Positions 1 to 6,141 of a stretch of 6,141 nucleotides of DNA are shown piece by piece. Each line of letters begins with the position of its first letter. Position 1 is the stretch's first letter. The notes beneath the pieces are model-generated. The model was not told where the DNA came from. It saw only the letters and a list, made by a program, of their open reading frames with translations, and ran no database searches. A program made the translations under genes and the position numbers. The DNA comes from Acidobacteriota bacterium (lineage in GTDB: Bacteria; Acidobacteriota; Terriglobia; Acidiferrales; UBA7541): NCBI GenBank assembly GCA_003224135.1, contig QHYO01000525.1:1-6141 (forward strand), in the 5' to 3' direction.

Positions 1-542
1 AGGAGATCGCCTGGCTGCAGGCCGAGGATGCGGACGGATTTGACGCGCACGTCCTGATAAGCAGGAGCATCGAGTACGGCGGGATTCGGATTGTCGGTGA
101 TGGCGCTTGGGAGAATGTCCGCGATGCCGCCGCTTGCATGGGTGATGCGAACCTGCGGAACGTCGACCGCCTGGAAGCTGCGATTGAAATCAAAATTCAG
201 CCGAGCGAACTGGCGCACCCCAAGCTCGTTGTTGATGCGGACGCGGGCGCGGACTTCTTTCCGCGAGTCGCCACTTGTCTCGAAGCGGTATTTGGTTTCG
301 AGCAGTTCGATTTGCGCGGCATTTTTTTCAGTTTCGGCGGGCCTGGGAGACGCTGCCTGTTTTGCTTCTTGCTTTGGTTCTTGCGCGTTGACCTTGTCCA
401 CGGTTTGGTCATTGCAGCAGAACGCAAAAACAAAAATGGCGGCGATCAGGAGCACTCGACGAACGGAGCACGGGCTGAAGCCTATGCCACGATAAATAGA
501 TCTTCGCCACAAATGGGAAAGAGAGCCGCCGGATAGGTTCAC
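1..542 (-). CDS. Exported DUF3857 domain protein, N-terminal part (runs off left edge)
   Basis: The minus-strand frame is open from a GTG at 542-540 to the window edge, giving 180 residues. The start is preceded by GAGG (548-551) at 5 nt, and an in-frame stop lies a few codons upstream, with no ATG in between. Residues 1-28 are a long, Arg-containing n-region. Residues 29-43 (RVLLIAAIFVFAFCC on the protein) form a hydrophobic signal or anchor segment. Residues 50-75 are a polar linker rich in Lys, Glu, Ala and Gln. From about residue 78 (IELLETKYRFE) to the edge the pattern fits the start of DUF3857: a beta-rich region with RVRINNELGVRQFARLNF, then an ILPSAITD stretch and VKSVRILGLQPGDL, which resembles the family segment leading to 'GDxxEY'. 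Known family members usually carry a transglutaminase-like domain further on, outside this window. Substrate and role are unknown. The Cys pair at 42-43 is not a clean lipobox. It is transcribed divergently from the M28 peptidase gene. The family call is from memory of the pattern, without a profile search. Confidence 0.72.
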   Translation of the reverse strand, partial: MNLSGGSLSHLWRRSIYRGIGFSPCSVRRVLLIAAIFVFAFCCNDQTVDKVNAQEPKQEAKQAASPRPAETEKNAAQIELLETKYRFETSGDSRKEVRARVRINNELGVRQFARLNFDFNRSFQAVDVPQVRITHASGGIADILPSAITDNPNPAVLDAPAYQDVRVKSVRILGLQPGDL

Positions 543-547
543 GTGAT

Positions 548-551
548 CCTC
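548..551 (-). promoter_or_regulatory. Ribosome binding site deciding the GTG start of the DUF3857 gene
   Basis: On the minus strand GAGG is followed by 5 nt and then GTG. A later in-frame GTG directly before the hydrophobic segment (residue 30) has no purine-rich site in front of it, so the upstream GTG is preferred. The same GAGG plus short spacer plus GTG arrangement is used by rpsL in this window. Confidence 0.6.
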
Positions 552-595
552 AATCGTAAGTGTAGGCGCGGCTCAACGTGCGGTAAAGAATCGCG

Positions 596-612
596 TTCGA
601 ACGAGTTTCGAA
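596..612. repeat. Two TTCGAA palindromes one helical turn apart
   Basis: TTCGAA occurs at 596-601 and again at 607-612, with start points 11 bp apart, inside the 243-bp gap between the divergent DUF3857 and M28 genes. Two identical palindromic hexamers on the same DNA face could be an operator, but they may also be chance. No clear -10/-35 pair was found beside them on either strand. Confidence 0.3.
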
Positions 613-663
613 AAAAAGCTGCTCACACAACACCCAAGAGTGAAACGAATTGCTGCTATTTCC

Positions 664-694
664 GTCTGAAACGATGGGTGTCTGAAATGATAGG
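664..694. repeat. 15-bp direct repeat in divergent promoter region
   Basis: GTCTGAAACGATGGG (664-678) is followed after one base by GTCTGAAATGATAGG (680-694). Thirteen of 15 positions match and both differences are transitions, with a period of 16 bp. The repeat lies about 90 bp before the M28 start and about 120 bp before the DUF3857 start, where a shared transcription factor could bind. No regulator is recognisable from the motif. The rest of 543-785 shows no RNA gene, no protein gene and no convincing sigma70 promoter. Confidence 0.45.
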
Positions 695-785
695 CTTTTG
701 TGTGTGTGCGAAGGGGCACGTCGAAGCACAAATAGGCGCAAATGAGGGCGAGAGGACTCGTTCAGGCGGGCAAGGAGAACATTGA

Positions 786-2306
786 ATGCATAAGTACCTA
801 GCGGGTTTGGCGATGTGCGGACTCCTCGGCGCGAGCGGCGCTGTGTGGGCAGATGAGCTGCCTAAAGGTCCAGACGAGGACGGAACAAAGCCCGCGCTGG
901 CGCGAATCGCGGGCGAGGGCATGATGAACTCGCACGCCTTCCAATATTTGACGGAACTGAGCGACGACATCGGATCGCGTGTCACTGGCACCCTGGCCGA
1001 GCGCAAAGCCGAAGAGTGGGGTGCCGCGAAGATGAAGGCGATTGGTCTTGAGAATGTGCATCTCGAGAAATACACGATCTGGAAAGGCTGGACGCGCGGC
1101 TCCGCCGAAGCGCAACTGCTTTCGCCAACAGCGCACAAACTCCACGTGGATGCGATGGGCTGGACAGGTTCAACAGCTGCGGGCGGGGCGGAAGGCGAAG
1201 TCGCTACGGTAAATCTGTTCGATATCGATGATGAAATCAAAAACGCGCCGCGCTTGAAAGGCAAGGTCGTTCTGGTGGTTCAGAAGGGCCAACCAAAGAA
1301 AAATTTCATGATGCTGTTTGCGAGCTTCGGAGATTTTCTGAGAGCGGCGCACGATGCGGGTGCGATTGCGGTGATTGGCGGGCAAGGCGGCTCAAAATCG
1401 ACGGGCATGAATTTGACTCACACGGGAATTTTGGGATTCGATGCGGACTTTGCGATTCCCGTGGTCTCCATGACCGCAGAAGATCAGGGACAACTTGAGC
1501 GCTTCATCGCAAAAGGCGTTAAGCCGCGGATTCGCATCAACGTGCAAAATACGCTGACGAGTGGACCGGTGGAAACCGCGAATGTGGTGGGCGAAATCCG
1601 CGGCCGGGAGCACCCCGAACAGATTCTTGTGGTCGGCGGCCACCTCGATTCATGGGATTTGGCGCAGGGCACAACGGACAACGGTTCCGGAACAGCCACC
1701 ACGCTTGGAGCGGCCGAAGCGATCATGCGCTCGGGGCAAAAACCGCGGCGCACGATCCGGTTTGTGTTGTTCACCGGTGAGGAGCAAGGCCTCGATGGTT
1801 CGTTTGCCTACATCAAGCAGCATGCTGCGGAATTGCCGAACCATCTTGGTGATTTGATTCTCGATGAAGGCCAGGGAGCAGTCACGGACTTCATGCTCGG
1901 TGGCCGCGATGATTTGATTCCCACCTTTCAGCCTTTCGTTTCTGCGCTGGAAAATGTACGGCCCTTGAAGGTAAACGACAAAGTTGAGTCTGGCACGGAC
2001 ACTCTGCCGTTTTCCATTGCCGGGCTCCCCGGAATCAACATGAACCAGGAAACCTCCGAATACAAATTCACACACCACTCGGCGGCGGATGCACTCGATG
2101 CGCAGAAGCCAGATGTCTTGACCCAGAACGCCACGCTCATGGCGCTGACTGCGTTCTGGATTGCCGATCGGCCGGAGCGCCTTGCAGCCCCTTGGCCCGC
2201 CGAAAGGACCGCCAAGATGCTGAGGGCTCAGGGCCAATACGATGAGTTGAAGGCATTCAATATCTGGCCCTTCGGAGACCTGGGGGCGGAACCAAAAAAG
2301 CCATGA
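786..2306 (+). CDS. Secreted M28 family zinc metallopeptidase (carboxypeptidase Q-like)
   Basis: The 506-residue protein starts at ATG 786, with AGGAG at 773-777 and an 8-nt spacer. Residues 1-22 are a Sec signal peptide: His/Lys n-region, hydrophobic core LAGLAMCGLLGASGAV, and an AxA-like site at VWA before Asp23. An N-terminal M28 segment follows (about 35-115). A PA-type insert spans about 120-250, containing KGKVVLVVQKG and a hydrophobic AGAIAVIGG strand. The catalytic part (about 262-460) carries the di-zinc set expected for M28: His286 and Asp288 in GGHLDSWD, bridging Asp298 in TTDNGSG, general base Glu332 and ligand Glu333 in FTGEEQG, Asp360 in LILDEG, and His431 in the HxxxD motif HHSAAD. 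SGTDTLPF (402-409) matches the conserved substrate-side Asp region. Spacing closely follows human carboxypeptidase Q (plasma glutamate carboxypeptidase). It is therefore probably an exported exopeptidase releasing N-terminal residues or cleaving dipeptides; the exact specificity is not readable. No key residue is missing. It is divergent from the DUF3857 gene and appears monocistronic. Confidence 0.93.
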   Translation: MHKYLAGLAMCGLLGASGAVWADELPKGPDEDGTKPALARIAGEGMMNSHAFQYLTELSDDIGSRVTGTLAERKAEEWGAAKMKAIGLENVHLEKYTIWKGWTRGSAEAQLLSPTAHKLHVDAMGWTGSTAAGGAEGEVATVNLFDIDDEIKNAPRLKGKVVLVVQKGQPKKNFMMLFASFGDFLRAAHDAGAIAVIGGQGGSKSTGMNLTHTGILGFDADFAIPVVSMTAEDQGQLERFIAKGVKPRIRINVQNTLTSGPVETANVVGEIRGREHPEQILVVGGHLDSWDLAQGTTDNGSGTATTLGAAEAIMRSGQKPRRTIRFVLFTGEEQGLDGSFAYIKQHAAELPNHLGDLILDEGQGAVTDFMLGGRDDLIPTFQPFVSALENVRPLKVNDKVESGTDTLPFSIAGLPGINMNQETSEYKFTHHSAADALDAQKPDVLTQNATLMALTAFWIADRPERLAAPWPAERTAKMLRAQGQYDELKAFNIWPFGDLGAEPKKP

Positions 2307-2474
2307 ACTTGATGAAAATACAAGGGTTAAATTCGGTCGCCGCGTTGCGAACAGCGAGACGAGACGGCATAAGGTATACTTTCGCTTCGTTTACGCTTTC
2401 TTAGCGCTGTGAGCATTGCCGAGGCCAGATCCAAGCGAACAGGCAATTTTTCCTCAGGCCGTGCCGAAAGAGAT
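2307..2474. other. Gap downstream of the peptidase gene, no convincing gene
   Basis: This stretch separates the M28 stop from the str operon promoter. It contains a 33-codon ORF overlapping the M28 stop by ATGA (2303-2404), which has no family resemblance, and a TATACT hexamer at 2375-2380 without a correctly spaced -35. A weak terminator-like inverted repeat follows (separate entry). Nothing else is supported. Confidence 0.5.
2415..2451 (+). terminator. Weak candidate terminator after the M28 peptidase gene
   Basis: ATTGCC (2415-2420) is complementary to GGCAAT (2442-2447), and the second arm runs into a T tract (2447-2451). The 21-nt loop and the short 6-bp stem make this a poor intrinsic terminator. 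It is offered only because its position, between the peptidase and the str promoter, is where one is expected. Confidence 0.28.
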
Positions 2475-2503
2475 TTGACACATCATTTTTTCTTCTCTAT
2501 ACT
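2475..2503 (+). promoter_or_regulatory. Consensus sigma70-type promoter for the rpsL-rpsG-fusA operon
   Basis: TTGACA (2475-2480) and TATACT (2498-2503) are separated by exactly 17 bp, a perfect -35 box and a 5-of-6 match to TATAAT. Transcription should begin near 2510. The next gene on this strand is rpsL, so this is inferred to drive the str operon through a leader of about 425 nt. The spacer is T-rich; the discriminator after the -10 is not GC-rich. Confidence 0.8.
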
Positions 2504-2834
2504 CTGTGTTTTACGACGGGTTCGTTTACCCGAGCAGTAGTACGGCACTGCGGTTGTGTCGTGCGTAGTTGGAAGGATCTTCACTCCCGGAACATTGCAA
2601 GACGGATTGGGAGCGAAGAGCGGCCGGATATGGGACGCCAGTCCCGCAAAGCCGAGTAAGCCTCTCCAAATCGATGCCAAGAGCGGAGTTCTGCCTCTTG
2701 GAGTGCGTGCGGAGTTTCTTGCTGGTCTCTCCGGATTCGCAGTTTACCTTTCAGCGTAGTGTGCGCTCGCTAAAGTTGTCTGCGCGCTTGGCGAGTGGCG
2801 TCGAAAATCGTGCGCGCGTTTGCGGGTCTGCGGG

Positions 2835-2863
2835 TTTCAGGGTTTGTCTTACAAACCCTGAAA
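2835..2863 (+). repeat. Perfect 13-bp stem palindrome, copy 1, before rpsL
   Basis: TTTCAGGGTTTGT (2835-2847), loop CTT, and ACAAACCCTGAAA (2851-2863) form a perfect 13-bp hairpin with a 3-nt loop. It is followed by TAAAGTGAG rather than a T tract, so it is not a standard intrinsic terminator. A second copy follows 38 bp downstream. Confidence 0.85.
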
Positions 2864-2872
2864 TAAAGTGAG

Positions 2873-2901
2873 TTTCAGGGTTTGTTCTACAAGCCATGAA
2901 A
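2873..2901 (+). repeat. Imperfect palindrome, copy 2, immediately before the rpsL ribosome binding site
   Basis: The left arm (2873-2885) is identical to that of copy 1. The loop is TCT and the right arm is ACAAGCCATGAAA (2889-2901), with two changes that leave one G-A mismatch and one G-U wobble in the stem. The left arm is also perfectly complementary to the right arm of copy 1, so the four arms can pair in competing ways. It ends about 22 nt before the rpsL Shine-Dalgarno sequence. Confidence 0.8.
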
Positions 2902-2935
2902 TGACCTGGAAGGACGCGCCAAAAGAGGGAAGACT

Positions 2936-3322
2936 GTGCCGACATTTTCGCAACTGGTCAGACTGGGACGCGAAGGAATTCGCACGAAGACGAAATCGCC
3001 TGCGTTGGCGGGCTGTCCTGAGAAGCGCGGTGTATGCATTCGCGTGTACACGCAGACGCCCAAGAAGCCGAACTCCGCATTGCGCAAAGTTGCTCGCGTG
3101 CGTTTGACGAATTCCATCGAAGTGACGACATACATTCCTGGCATCGGTCACAACTTGCAGGAGCATTCGATCGTGCTCGTGCGCGGCGGCCGTGTGAAGG
3201 ATTTGCCGGGAGTGCGTTATCACATCGTACGAGGCACGCTGGACGCCGCGGGAGTTGAGAATCGCAAGCAGGGCCGCTCGAAATATGGAGCAAAGCGTCC
3301 GAAGGCCGGAGCAGCGAAGTAA
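2936..3322 (+). CDS. rpsL: 30S ribosomal protein S12
   Basis: This 128-residue protein starts at GTG 2936, with AGAGGGA at 2924-2930 and a 5-nt spacer. The chosen start aligns with E. coli S12 residue for residue (MPTFSQLVR versus MATVNQLVR). S12 sits at the decoding centre of the small subunit and takes part in tRNA selection. Family landmarks are present: CPEKRGVC (27-34), [12 protein letters not shown] (41-52), GHNLQEHS (71-78), [13 protein letters not shown] (84-96) and a C-terminal [10 protein letters not shown]. Lys43 and Lys88, the residues most often changed in streptomycin resistance, are wild type. Asp89 is the residue equivalent to the RimO methylthiolation site. The C-terminus ends with a short extra GAAK tail compared with the usual 123-124 residues. 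It is the first gene of the str operon, followed by an 85-nt structured gap and rpsG. Confidence 0.98.
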   Translation: MPTFSQLVRLGREGIRTKTKSPALAGCPEKRGVCIRVYTQTPKKPNSALRKVARVRLTNSIEVTTYIPGIGHNLQEHSIVLVRGGRVKDLPGVRYHIVRGTLDAAGVENRKQGRSKYGAKRPKAGAAK

Positions 3323-3324
3323 AT

Positions 3325-3364
3325 CGCGCCTCGGGCGCGCAGTAAGTCGTCCGTTTCACGGGCG
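3325..3364 (+). promoter_or_regulatory. Two adjacent hairpins in the rpsL-rpsG gap, possible S7 autoregulatory site
   Basis: CGCGCC/GGCGCG (3325-3330 with 3334-3339, loop TCG) starts 3 nt after the rpsL stop. It is followed by CGTCCG/CGGGCG (3348-3353 with 3359-3364, loop TTTCA, one G-U pair). In E. coli, S7 represses its operon by binding structured mRNA in this same rpsL-rpsG gap. That this gap does so here is inference from position and structure. The first hairpin has no T tract, so it is unlikely to terminate transcription. Confidence 0.45.
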
Positions 3365-3392
3365 TACACAAATTGAGTCGTAAGAATTTTGA

Positions 3393-3878
<486 letters not shown>

Positions 3879-3922
3879 CGGTGCTCCGATAGAGCGCTAG
3901 TAAGAGATTTCAGCAAGAAGTT

Positions 3923-3934
3923 GAGGTTTTTGTG
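3923..3934 (+). promoter_or_regulatory. GAGG plus in-frame GTG, alternative upstream start of fusA
   Basis: GAGG (3923-3926), 5 nt and GTG (3932-3934) lie in the fusA frame, 18 codons before the ATG at 3986, with no stop between. The spacing matches the GTG starts of rpsL and the DUF3857 gene. The added residues ([18 protein letters not shown]) have no counterpart in EF-G that I know of. Their codons end in G or C only 5 times in 17, against 11 in 17 just after the ATG, which argues against long-term coding. Confidence 0.4.
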
Positions 3935-3985
3935 GCAGAAACAGCTGTAATTCGACAGGGAGAAAAGAAGGCTAGTCAAGGGACC

Positions 3986-6141
3986 ATGGCTCGCGTATTC
4001 AAACTCGACGACACGCGCAATATTGGGATTATGGCGCACATTGACGCCGGAAAGACCACGTCAACGGAGCGCATCCTGTTCTATACGGGTGTGACCTACA
4101 AAATCGGTTCGGTCGATGAAGGCACAGCCACCATGGACTGGATGGAGCAGGAACGCGAGCGCGGCATCACGATTACATCCGCAGCTACCACGGCTTCCTG
4201 GGAGCGTTTCAACAAGAAGTATCGCGTCAATATTATCGATACTCCTGGCCACGTGGACTTCACGGTTGAAGTCGAACGTTCTTTGCGCGTTCTCGACGGC
4301 GCGGTCTGCGTGTTCGATTCGGTGGCTGGTGTGCAGCCACAATCCGAAACCGTCTGGCGCCAGGCCGACAAATATCGCGTGCCGCGCATTTGCTTTGTTA
4401 ACAAGATGGACCGCATGGGCGCGGATTTTGATCACGTCGTCCGCACGATTCGCCTACGCCTCGGTGCCCACCCTGTTCCCCTCCAGTTTCCTCTCGGTCG
4501 CGAAGATAATTTCATCGGAATCATCGATTTCCTCGAGCAAAAAGTCGTTGTGTGGCTTGAAGAAACTTTGGGCGCCAAATTCGAAATTTTTGAGGTCGAA
4601 AAGCTTTGGGACAAAGCGTTTGTCGATTCGCGCGCCGATGTTGCCGCTGCGTTGAAGGGCTCAGCAATCGATAAGGCGTTTTACGATGAACATCGCAACA
4701 AGGTCATCGAATACATTGCCGAACACGATGACGAAGTTCTGGACAAGTATCTTTCTGAAGGCACATTGAGCCTCGAGGAGATGCGCAAATCCATCCGCAA
4801 GTCCACGCTGGCGCTCAAAATTGTTCCGGTGCTTGCGGGTTCCGCGTTCAAGAACAAAGGCATTCAGCCCTTGCTCGATGCGGTGATTGACTATCTGCCG
4901 TCGCCAGTCGATGTTCCCCCGGTCGAAGGCACGAATCCCGACACGGACGAAGTGGAACTACGCCGCGCTTCGGACGATCAGCCGTTTTCAGCGCTCGCTT
5001 TCAAAATCATGTCCGACCCCTTCGTCGGGCACGTGACTTACATTCGCGTGTACTCCGGCGTGTTGCGTTCCGGCAGTTACGTCTATAACTCCGGCAAGCG
5101 CACCCGTGAGCGCATCAGCCGCTTGCTGCAGATGCATGCCAACAAGCGCGAAGAGATCGAAGAAGTGTATGCAGGCGACATTTGCGCGTGCGTGGGTCTG
5201 AAGAGCGTAAATACCGGCGACACGCTGTGCGACGAAAACAAACAAATCATTCTTGAGTCCATTGAATTTCCGGCGCCGGTCATCTCGGTTGCGATCGAGC
5301 CCAAGACCAAGGCCGACCAGGACAAGCTAGGCGTCGCCATGCAGAGGCTTGCTCAGGAAGATCCGACGTTCCGTGTTTCTACCGAACCCGATACCGGCCA
5401 AACGTTGATTTCCGGTATGGGCGAATTGCACCTCGAAATCATTGTCGACCGCATGCTGCGCGAATATAACGTGCAGGCCAATGTAGGACGCCCGCAAGTG
5501 GCGTACCGCGAAACGATTCGCAAAAAGGCCGAAGCGGAAGGCAAGTACATCAAGCAGACGGGCGGACGCGGCCAGTACGGCCATGCGGTGATCGAACTGC
5601 ATCCGCTGCCAAGTTCCGATCGTGAAAACATGCACGAATTGTCCACGGACGATTTGGACGCGTTGGCTAAAAAGATTGTTGGCGGCTCCGGGGGCAAATG
5701 GAAATTTGACAAGGAGCACCGCTTTCTTTTTATCGACAAGGTCGTTGGGGGAGCGATTCCGCGCGAGTTTATCGCGCCGGTTGAAGCGGGAATCCGTGAA
5801 GCGCTCGACAATGGCGTGCTTGCAGGTTTTACGATGGTGGACGTCGCTGCGGTGTTGGTCGACGGCAGCTATCACGATGTCGACTCGAACGAAATGGCGT
5901 TCAAAATCGCCGGTTCGATGGCCTTCAAGGAAGCTTGCTCGAAGGCAAAGCCCGTTCTTCTCGAACCAATCATGAAAGTGGAAGTTGTGGTTCCCGAAGA
6001 ATACATGGCGGCCGTGTTTGGCGATTTGAATTCGCGGCGTTCCGCGATCCAGGGAACGGAAAGCCGCGCAGGCAGCAACGTGATTCGCGTTGAAGTGCCG
6101 CTGGCTCAGATGTTTGGTTATGCAACCGACCTGCGCAGCCG
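3986..6141 (+). CDS. fusA: Translation elongation factor G (3' end beyond window)
   Basis: The frame is open from ATG 3986 to the edge, giving 718 residues that end at YATDLRS; roughly the last 30 residues are missing. EF-G is the GTPase that drives translocation of tRNA and mRNA after peptide bond formation. GTPase motifs: AHIDAGKTT (17-25, P-loop), [11 protein letters not shown] (59-69, switch I), DTPGH (85-89, switch II with His89), NKMD (139-142) and GSAFKNKG (285-292). Domain II begins near [17 protein letters not shown]. Domain III contains [10 protein letters not shown] (476-485). Domain IV contains TGGRGQYGH (525-533) and the tip-region motif [24 protein letters not shown] (626-649). 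Domain V contains [16 protein letters not shown] (670-685). The ATG start places the protein ten residues before [14 protein letters not shown], as in other EF-Gs; its Shine-Dalgarno is weak (AGGG only 3 nt away), so the GTG at 3932 remains possible. Two in-frame insertions, about 207-232 (G' region) and about 543-580 (domain IV), make it unusually long. Its place after rpsL and rpsG marks it as the primary EF-G rather than a paralogue. Confidence 0.97.
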   Translation, partial: MARVFKLDDTRNIGIMAHIDAGKTTSTERILFYTGVTYKIGSVDEGTATMDWMEQERERGITITSAATTASWERFNKKYRVNIIDTPGHVDFTVEVERSLRVLDGAVCVFDSVAGVQPQSETVWRQADKYRVPRICFVNKMDRMGADFDHVVRTIRLRLGAHPVPLQFPLGREDNFIGIIDFLEQKVVVWLEETLGAKFEIFEVEKLWDKAFVDSRADVAAALKGSAIDKAFYDEHRNKVIEYIAEHDDEVLDKYLSEGTLSLEEMRKSIRKSTLALKIVPVLAGSAFKNKGIQPLLDAVIDYLPSPVDVPPVEGTNPDTDEVELRRASDDQPFSALAFKIMSDPFVGHVTYIRVYSGVLRSGSYVYNSGKRTRERISRLLQMHANKREEIEEVYAGDICACVGLKSVNTGDTLCDENKQIILESIEFPAPVISVAIEPKTKADQDKLGVAMQRLAQEDPTFRVSTEPDTGQTLISGMGELHLEIIVDRMLREYNVQANVGRPQVAYRETIRKKAEAEGKYIKQTGGRGQYGHAVIELHPLPSSDRENMHELSTDDLDALAKKIVGGSGGKWKFDKEHRFLFIDKVVGGAIPREFIAPVEAGIREALDNGVLAGFTMVDVAAVLVDGSYHDVDSNEMAFKIAGSMAFKEACSKAKPVLLEPIMKVEVVVPEEYMAAVFGDLNSRRSAIQGTESRAGSNVIRVEVPLAQMFGYATDLRS

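Larger units (their letters stand above)
2510..2935 (+). other. Long structured 5' leader of the str operon mRNA
   Basis: About 425 nt lie between the predicted start of transcription and the rpsL start, with no convincing ORF. Local hairpins can be read directly. CGGGT/ACCCG (2517-2521 with 2528-2532) lies almost at the 5' end. GGGAC/GTCCC (2632-2636 with 2641-2645) has a 4-nt loop. CCAAGAG/CTCTTGG is at 2677-2683 with 2695-2701. GCGCGC pairs at 2782-2787 with 2812-2817. The tandem palindromes at 2835-2901 complete the leader. No known riboswitch class was recognised. ORFs beginning at 2556 and 2569 lack Shine-Dalgarno sites and family resemblance. A regulatory leader is an inference from length, promoter and structure. 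Confidence 0.5.

Noticed and set aside
91..536. Plus-strand ORFs of 134 and 132 codons near the left edge
   Set aside because: They are antisense to the DUF3857 frame, which has a signal sequence, a ribosome binding site and a family-like pattern.
656..1264. 202-codon minus-strand ORF over the start of the peptidase gene
   Set aside because: It is antisense to the signal peptide and N-terminal domain of a complete M28 protein, and its composition is low-complexity Ser/Ala/Pro.
2375..2380. TATACT hexamer as a second promoter
   Set aside because: No acceptable -35 lies 15-19 bp upstream; the nearest TTGCGA (2345-2350) is 24 bp away.
2600..2670. Possible cobalamin-type riboswitch pieces (GCCAGTCCCGCAAAGCC)
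   Set aside because: Only a short stretch resembles that class; the other conserved boxes and their order were not found.
2835..2863. Palindrome as an intrinsic terminator ahead of rpsL
   Set aside because: The stem is strong, but no T tract follows, and termination here would silence the operon from its apparent promoter.
2556..2871. ORFs of 67 and 100 codons in the str leader
   Set aside because: Neither has a Shine-Dalgarno site or resembles a known family. Both lie in RNA with several hairpins between a strong promoter and rpsL.
4116..4655. 179-codon plus-strand ORF inside fusA
   Set aside because: It is out of frame within the GTPase domain of EF-G. Its Ser/Arg-rich composition is typical of a shifted reading of a real gene.
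5327..5875. 182-codon minus-strand ORF inside fusA
   Set aside because: It is antisense to conserved EF-G domains III-IV, with no independent evidence of coding.

Overview
The window has the look of a chromosome segment from a bacterium with moderately high G+C, most plausibly an acidobacterium. That placement is inferred from a divergent pair of exported proteins (a DUF3857 protein and an M28 carboxypeptidase Q-like peptidase) and from the character of the S12, S7 and EF-G proteins. No rRNA or other decisive taxonomic marker is present, and no phage, IS, CRISPR or defence genes were seen.

Layout. (1) Positions 1-542, minus strand: the N-terminal 180 residues of an exported DUF3857 (transglutaminase-associated) protein that runs off the left edge; it begins with a GTG preceded by a well-placed GAGG. 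(2) Positions 543-785: a divergent intergenic region with a 15-bp near-perfect direct repeat and two TTCGAA palindromes. (3) Positions 786-2306, plus strand: a complete secreted M28 metallopeptidase with a PA-type insert and all expected di-zinc ligands. (4) Positions 2307-2935: 629 bases without a convincing protein gene. They hold a weak terminator candidate, a consensus sigma70-type promoter (TTGACA, 17 bp, TATACT) and a leader of about 425 nt carrying several hairpins. The leader ends in a tandem pair of 29-nt palindromes just before rpsL. (5) Positions 2936 to the right edge: the str operon rpsL (S12), rpsG (S7) and fusA (EF-G, missing roughly its last 30 residues).

The three str genes make the small-subunit decoding-centre protein, the S7 head-assembly protein and the translocase, and are presumably co-transcribed from the 2475-2503 promoter. 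In many bacteria this operon follows rpoBC; here a peptidase gene lies upstream, so the operon appears to have its own promoter and long leader.

The most interesting points are the four-arm palindrome cluster before rpsL, which can fold in mutually exclusive ways; the structured rpsL-rpsG gap, where S7 autoregulation acts in E. coli; and an EF-G about 45-55 residues longer than usual because of two in-frame insertions, one in G' and one in domain IV. I see no wholly new multi-gene system in this window.
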